From assembly GCA_035512775.1 (NCBI GenBank), contig DATKDI010000077.1, positions 1 to 9,133 on the forward strand: DNA of 9,133 nucleotides, in the 5' to 3' direction. The notes below the pieces were generated by a model. That model was given only the letters and a program-made list of their open reading frames with translations, was not told the origin of the DNA and did no database searches. Positions within the stretch are counted from its first letter, which is position 1. Every line of letters starts with the position of its first letter. Both the position numbers and the translations under genes were made by a program. Of this stretch, positions 6,412-9,133 are shown piece after piece. The stretch comes from JAJNBA01 sp035512775. Its GTDB lineage: Bacteria; Actinomycetota; UBA4738; HRBIN12.

Positions 6412-7011
6412 ATGGAATTCAAGGACGTGCTGCGGCGCCGACGGATGGTGCGGCGCTTCGACCAGCGGCCGGTGCCCGCGGACACGGTCGACCGCATCAT
6501 CGACGTGGGTCGTCGCGCCCCCTCCGCGGGTTTCTCGCAGGGCCTGGAGCTCTTGGTCCTCGACACCCCGGAGACGATCGCCACGTTCTGGGAGACGACC
6601 TACGACCCGGAGTTCGGCTGGGAGGAGGAGACCGTCGCGCACGGGCCCACGGTGCTGATCCTGCCCCTACCGGATCCCCGTCGGTATGTGGAGCGCTACG
6701 CGCAACCCGACAAGATCGATTTCGGCATGGACGAGGAAGCCAACTGGCCGGTGCGGTTCTGGGAGATCGACGCGGCGATGGCCTCGATGCTGATCCTCCT
6801 CGCCGCGGTCGAGGAAGGCCTGGGCGGGTGGTTCTTCGGCATCACCTACGGAGAGCGGGCGCTGCTCGATCGCTTCGGCGTCCCCGCGCACCTCCGGCCG
6901 ATCGGGATCATCGGGCTCGGATATCGCGCCGAGGACGAGGAGCCCTCGGGGTCGTGGATGAAACACCGGCGACGGTCGCTCGAGGAGCAGATCCACCGCA
7001 ACGGCTGGTGA
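6412..7011 (+). CDS. Nitroreductase-family FMN oxidoreductase
   Basis: A 199-residue protein of the nitroreductase fold, expected to bind FMN as a dimer and use NAD(P)H (or possibly another hydride donor) to reduce nitroaromatics, quinones, enones or a specific metabolite; the substrate cannot be read from sequence. Signs: Arg-rich FMN-phosphate segment RRRRMVRRF at 8-16; APSAGFSQ at 36-43, equivalent to the family's APSxxNxQ; the mid-protein GLGGWFFG (137-143); and the usual C-terminal LEEQIHRNGW. The open frame extends upstream to 6235, but family homology begins at the ATG at 6412, and the earlier part overlaps alsS antisense. It diverges from alsS across 41 bp and converges on the DinB-like gene with 17 bp between stops. 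Shared regulation with alsS is plausible but not shown. Confidence 0.82.
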   Translation: MEFKDVLRRRRMVRRFDQRPVPADTVDRIIDVGRRAPSAGFSQGLELLVLDTPETIATFWETTYDPEFGWEEETVAHGPTVLILPLPDPRRYVERYAQPDKIDFGMDEEANWPVRFWEIDAAMASMLILLAAVEEGLGGWFFGITYGERALLDRFGVPAHLRPIGIIGLGYRAEDEEPSGSWMKHRRRSLEEQIHRNGW

Positions 7012-7028
7012 GCGGTTCCAGGTGCCCG

Positions 7029-7487
7029 TTAGGCCCGTTGTTGCAAGAGCTGGCGGGTCAGCTGCGCCTGCGCGACATGTTCGCGGAAGTGCTCGAGCGC
7101 GTGCAGGAGAGCCCATGCCGCAGACACGGGCTCTGCCTCCGGGGTCGGGCGTATCGCGGCGGGATCGAACGCCTCGGCGGCGTTGAGCCGGGCTCGGCAC
7201 TCCGCGGCCATCGTGTCCACGAACGCCAGCAGCTCCGTGTCGCTCGCGGACTCCGCGACGAACTCGGAGGGCCGATCGCGCTCCGGAAGCGCGAGTCCCC
7301 GGGCGATCGACATCCACCAGCGAGAGCTGTGCAACCCGTGCACGGCCAGCACCGTGATCGAGTTGCTGTCCTCGCCGGCGGGTTGCCACGCGAGCGCGTC
7401 GGGTGCGAGCCCGTCGATCGCCTCGCGCAGGTGATCCACGGATTCGTCGAAGATCTCCCGGGCTGCCTCGATGATCGGATCGGGCAT
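7029..7487 (-). CDS. DinB/YfiT-like four-helix metalloprotein
   Basis: A 152-residue protein of the DinB-like (DUF664-type) superfamily: a four-helix bundle that usually holds a divalent metal through three histidines. Candidate ligands are H50 (in LAVHGLHSSRWW) and the H133/H137 pair in LEHFREHVAQAQLTRQLL, the classic HxxxH before a closing helix. Members include thiol transferases (bacillithiol- or mycothiol-dependent), mycothiol-linked isomerases and many DNA-damage-inducible proteins of unknown role. An actinobacterial source makes mycothiol use possible, but nothing here proves it. ATG at 7487 follows the response regulator stop by 19 nt, with no good Shine-Dalgarno motif, so it is probably read as the last gene of an hpf-regulator-dinB transcript. 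Length is typical and no truncation is seen. Confidence 0.75.
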   Translation of the reverse strand: MPDPIIEAAREIFDESVDHLREAIDGLAPDALAWQPAGEDSNSITVLAVHGLHSSRWWMSIARGLALPERDRPSEFVAESASDTELLAFVDTMAAECRARLNAAEAFDPAAIRPTPEAEPVSAAWALLHALEHFREHVAQAQLTRQLLQQRA

Positions 7488-7506
7488 CAGGCGAGGTCGC
7501 AGCCGG

Positions 7507-8193
7507 TCACGTGATCTCGATCATCTTCTCGCGCACGGCGTAGACGACCGCCTCCATGCGCGAATGGAGGTGGAGCTTCTCGAGGATGTTGCGGATGTGG
7601 TTCTTCACCGTGTTCTCCGAGATGAACAGCTGCTTCGCGATGTCGCGGTTGTTGAGGCCCTGAGCGACCAGCCGGAGCACCTCCATCTCGCGATCGGTGA
7701 GCTTGGGCGCCGGCATCTGGGGTCGCTCGTCGGCCTCCTTCGAGATCGCGGCGAACTCGGTGAGCAGCTTGGACGCCATCGAGGGCGAGATGCGCGACTG
7801 GCCCGCCCATACGCTCCTGATCGCGTCGGCGACTTCGTCGATCGGGATCTCCTTCAACAGGTAGCCCGCGGCGCCGGCCTTGATCGCGTCGTAGAGATCG
7901 CCCTCGTCATCGGAGATGGTGAGCATCAGGATCTTGGCGTGCGGGAGCAGCTCCTTGATGTGCCCGGCCGCCTCGATACCCGAGCGCTTCGGCATCCGGA
8001 CGTCCATCAGGACGACGTCGGGCATCAGCTCCTGGGCTTTCTCCACCGCTTCGATGCCGTCGGACGCCTCCCCGACCAGCATCAGGTCGTCCTCTTCCTG
8101 CAGAACCATCTCGAGTCCCCGACGGAACAGCGCGTGGTCGTCCACGATCAGCACGCGGAGCTTCTCGTTGGCGCTCTTGTCGTCCGGTGTCAT
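7507..8193 (-). CDS. NarL/LuxR-family response regulator
   Basis: A 228-residue two-domain transcription factor. The receiver domain (about 12-130) keeps all switch residues: acidic pair D18/D19, phospho-acceptor D64 in VLMDVRMP, T92 and K114. A charged linker (about 145-163) leads to a LuxR-type helix-turn-helix (164-225) with LTDREMEVLRLVAQG and the recognition helix in SENTVKNHIRNIL. Phosphorylation is expected to drive dimerisation and DNA binding. No histidine kinase lies in the window, so it is an orphan here. The ATG at 8193 is 15 nt after the hpf stop, without a strong ribosome binding site, suggesting coupling. A regulator between hpf and secA is, from memory, a conserved arrangement in Streptomyces and relatives, hinting at a link to stationary-phase or translation state. 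Targets unknown. Confidence 0.92.
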   Translation of the reverse strand: MTPDDKSANEKLRVLIVDDHALFRRGLEMVLQEEDDLMLVGEASDGIEAVEKAQELMPDVVLMDVRMPKRSGIEAAGHIKELLPHAKILMLTISDDEGDLYDAIKAGAAGYLLKEIPIDEVADAIRSVWAGQSRISPSMASKLLTEFAAISKEADERPQMPAPKLTDREMEVLRLVAQGLNNRDIAKQLFISENTVKNHIRNILEKLHLHSRMEAVVYAVREKMIEIT

Positions 8194-8208
8194 CCCGTTG
8201 GTTTCATC

Positions 8209-8574
8209 TCACTCGTCGGTCGCATCGACAGGAGGTGGTGCCGAGCCTCGCGGGAATGGTACTCCCCGGCGCCAGCCGCGGAGCCGTTTCCCGTGGTGAT
8301 CGCGGATCTGTCGTTCCAGCTTCTCGGCCACGTGATCCAGCGCCGTGCGCACGTCATCGGCTTCCGCGCGCGCACGGAAGGTCTTCCGCGGGATCTTCAG
8401 GGCAGCCTTGATCATCTTCAGTCCGTCGGGACTCGGGTGGTGCTCGGCCACGAACTCGAGGTCGATCCGCACCGTCCGCGGCTCGAGTCGCTCCAGCCTC
8501 GAGAGCTTGTGCTGCGCTTGCTCGCGGATCTCGTCGGAGACCGGCAGCCCTCGGCCGGTGAAGGTCAGGTCCAT
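8209..8574 (-). CDS. hpf: Ribosome hibernation promoting factor, short form
   Basis: A 121-residue HPF/RaiA (S30AE) protein that binds the 30S decoding site between the mRNA and tRNA channels and silences ribosomes in stasis. It starts with MDLTFTGRGLPVSDEIREQA, typical of the family, and carries the basic second half (KIPRKTFRARAEADDVRTALDHV, then KLERQIRDHHGKRLRG) expected to face 16S rRNA, ending in a Pro/Asp-rich tail. Actinobacterial HPFs are commonly long, with a C-terminal dimerisation domain of about 55 residues; this one has none, and the response regulator begins 15 nt downstream, so there is no room for a frameshifted remnant. The start is ATG at 8574. An in-frame ATG at 8760 would add 62 unlike-family residues and has no ribosome binding site. 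Preceded by a hairpin-rich leader. Confidence 0.9.
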   Translation of the reverse strand: MDLTFTGRGLPVSDEIREQAQHKLSRLERLEPRTVRIDLEFVAEHHPSPDGLKMIKAALKIPRKTFRARAEADDVRTALDHVAEKLERQIRDHHGKRLRGWRRGVPFPRGSAPPPVDATDE

Positions 8575-8882
8575 GTGCGAACCCCGGCGCAGCTTTCCGG
8601 TGAAGGGTGCTCCCGCCCGGCTGACCTGGTCTTTGACCCCACACTCGCCTGCGGGGGTGTCCGCCGACGGCCCGTGTGTACCGTGGGGACCGCCGACTCG
8701 CATCCTCTCCCTGAACCTCTCTCGAGGACAGGGGCAGGGCTTACTTCTAAACCGCTCCATGCTCGGCGACCAAGGGTCGCCTTACGTGGGTCGTTTCGCC
8801 CGCGGCTGGCATCGACTACCGGGGTTGATCCCCGGGCAACCACAGACCCGGACGGGAGCACGCACCGAGTATAGGCACGGGC
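8575..8882 (-). ncRNA. Hairpin-rich intergenic leader upstream of hpf
   Basis: This 308-bp non-coding gap between comF and hpf contains, in transcription order on the minus strand: a CCGGGG/CCCCGG stem with 5-nt loop (8835-8819); GGCGACC-CTT-GGTCGCC (8781-8765); GGTTTA-GAAG-TAAGCC with one G-U pair (8753-8738); a two-part stem CCTG/CAGG and CCTC/GAGG capped by a GAGA GNRA-type tetraloop (8732-8710); and a long-range CCCCAC/GTGGGG pairing (8688-8637). None has a U-run. It matches no riboswitch class I can recognise (TPP, SAM, cobalamin, c-di-GMP and ydaO consensus elements were looked for by eye). It is best called a candidate structured 5' leader. Confidence 0.35.
8868..8873 (-). promoter_or_regulatory. 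Candidate -10 box for the hpf operon
   Basis: TATACT on the minus strand differs from TATAAT at one base and lies just past the comF stop. It would start transcription near 8861, leaving a leader of about 287 nt before the hpf ATG. No convincing -35; a TG lies two bases upstream rather than in the exact extended -10 position. Confidence 0.4.
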
Positions 8883-9133
8883 TCAAGGTCGGCGCGAGCC
8901 GCGAGGTCCTGGAGGCCGGTCGGTGAACGAGCGGCACGCGGTGAGCAGATGGATCTCGCGTGCTCCCCCCTGCACGAGAGCTTCGGCGCAGGCCGACGCC
9001 GTCGCACCCGTGGTGAGCACGTCGTCCACCAGCAGGAGGCATGACGGCACCGGCTTCTGTGGGATGCATGCGAACGCATCCCTCATCGCCTCCAGTCGTT
9101 CCTCGCGGGTCTGTCGTGCCTGCGGGGCGGGGG
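8883..9133 (-). CDS. comF: ComF-family phosphoribosyltransferase, C-terminal part
   Basis: Only the last 83 codons are inside the window; the frame is open to the right edge, so the N-terminal zinc-finger region is missing. The visible part has the basic QARQTREERLEAMRDAF stretch typical of ComF and the PRPP-binding loop LLVDDVLTTGAT followed by ACAEALVQGGAREIHLLTAC. ComF proteins of competent bacteria help single-stranded DNA uptake; in actinobacteria the role is unclear. The chain runs about 15 residues past the usual end, with a Pro/Arg-rich tail (SFTDRPPGPRGSRRP). An internal ATG at 9086 is not the start, because ComF homology continues upstream of it. It precedes hpf on the same strand with a 308-bp gap, so hpf probably has its own promoter. 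A generic phosphoribosyltransferase (GntX type) is the same family. Confidence 0.88.
   Translation of the reverse strand, partial: PAPQARQTREERLEAMRDAFACIPQKPVPSCLLLVDDVLTTGATASACAEALVQGGAREIHLLTACRSFTDRPPGPRGSRRP

Noticed and set aside
6999..7040. CAACGG...CCGTTG inverted repeat as terminator between the convergent nitroreductase and DinB-like genes
   Set aside because: Only 6 bp with a 30-nt loop, inside both coding ends and lacking a T-run; no convincing terminator is visible in the 17-bp gap.
8575..8760. hpf starting at the in-frame ATG at 8760
   Set aside because: The extra 62 residues do not resemble HPF and no ribosome binding site precedes that ATG; the region looks like structured leader.
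7471..8874. 467-codon plus-strand open frame across the regulator and hpf
   Set aside because: It covers two confident minus-strand genes antisense and has no family features.

Overview
This is a GC-rich bacterial chromosome segment, most likely from an actinomycetote (Actinobacteria). The support is strong G/C third-position bias, TTG starts, leaderless-type promoter geometry, and a minus-strand core of comF, hpf, a LuxR-type response regulator and, further on, secA. That order is one I associate with Actinobacteria such as Streptomyces. I see no rRNA, tRNA, insertion sequence, CRISPR array or phage gene. I cannot name the genus.

Layout. 1-201 is a promoter-like region holding three inverted repeats. 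202-663 (+) encodes a 153-residue membrane-anchored protein with three copies of an 8-residue motif, G[FL]ENPGAY, and a terminal CxxC; I recognise no family for it. A perfect 14-bp hairpin at 682-712 separates it from the convergent secA (727-3432, -). Upstream of secA on the same strand are an MFS transporter (3483-4718) and an AlsS-like acetolactate synthase (4715-6370), overlapping by 4 bases. A 41-bp divergent spacer follows, with a TANNNT box exactly 6 nt before each ATG. A nitroreductase-family flavoprotein (6412-7011, +) then converges on a DinB-like protein (7029-7487, -). Behind it on the minus strand lie the response regulator (7507-8193), a short hibernation promoting factor (8209-8574), a 308-bp hairpin-rich leader (8575-8882) and the 3' end of comF (8883 to the window edge).

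How it fits together. The housekeeping themes are protein export (SecA), ribosome hibernation (HPF), a phosphorylation-controlled transcription factor, and a ComF-type phosphoribosyltransferase. Between the regulator and secA sits what looks like an accessory cassette (dinB-like, nitroreductase, alsS, MFS). Because als-MFS reads into secA with only a 50-nt gap, secA may depend at least partly on the alsS promoter.

The least explained parts are the ENPGAY-repeat gene with its palindromic upstream region, and the structured hpf leader. Nothing here proves a wholly new biological system; the ENPGAY protein is the best candidate for something undescribed.
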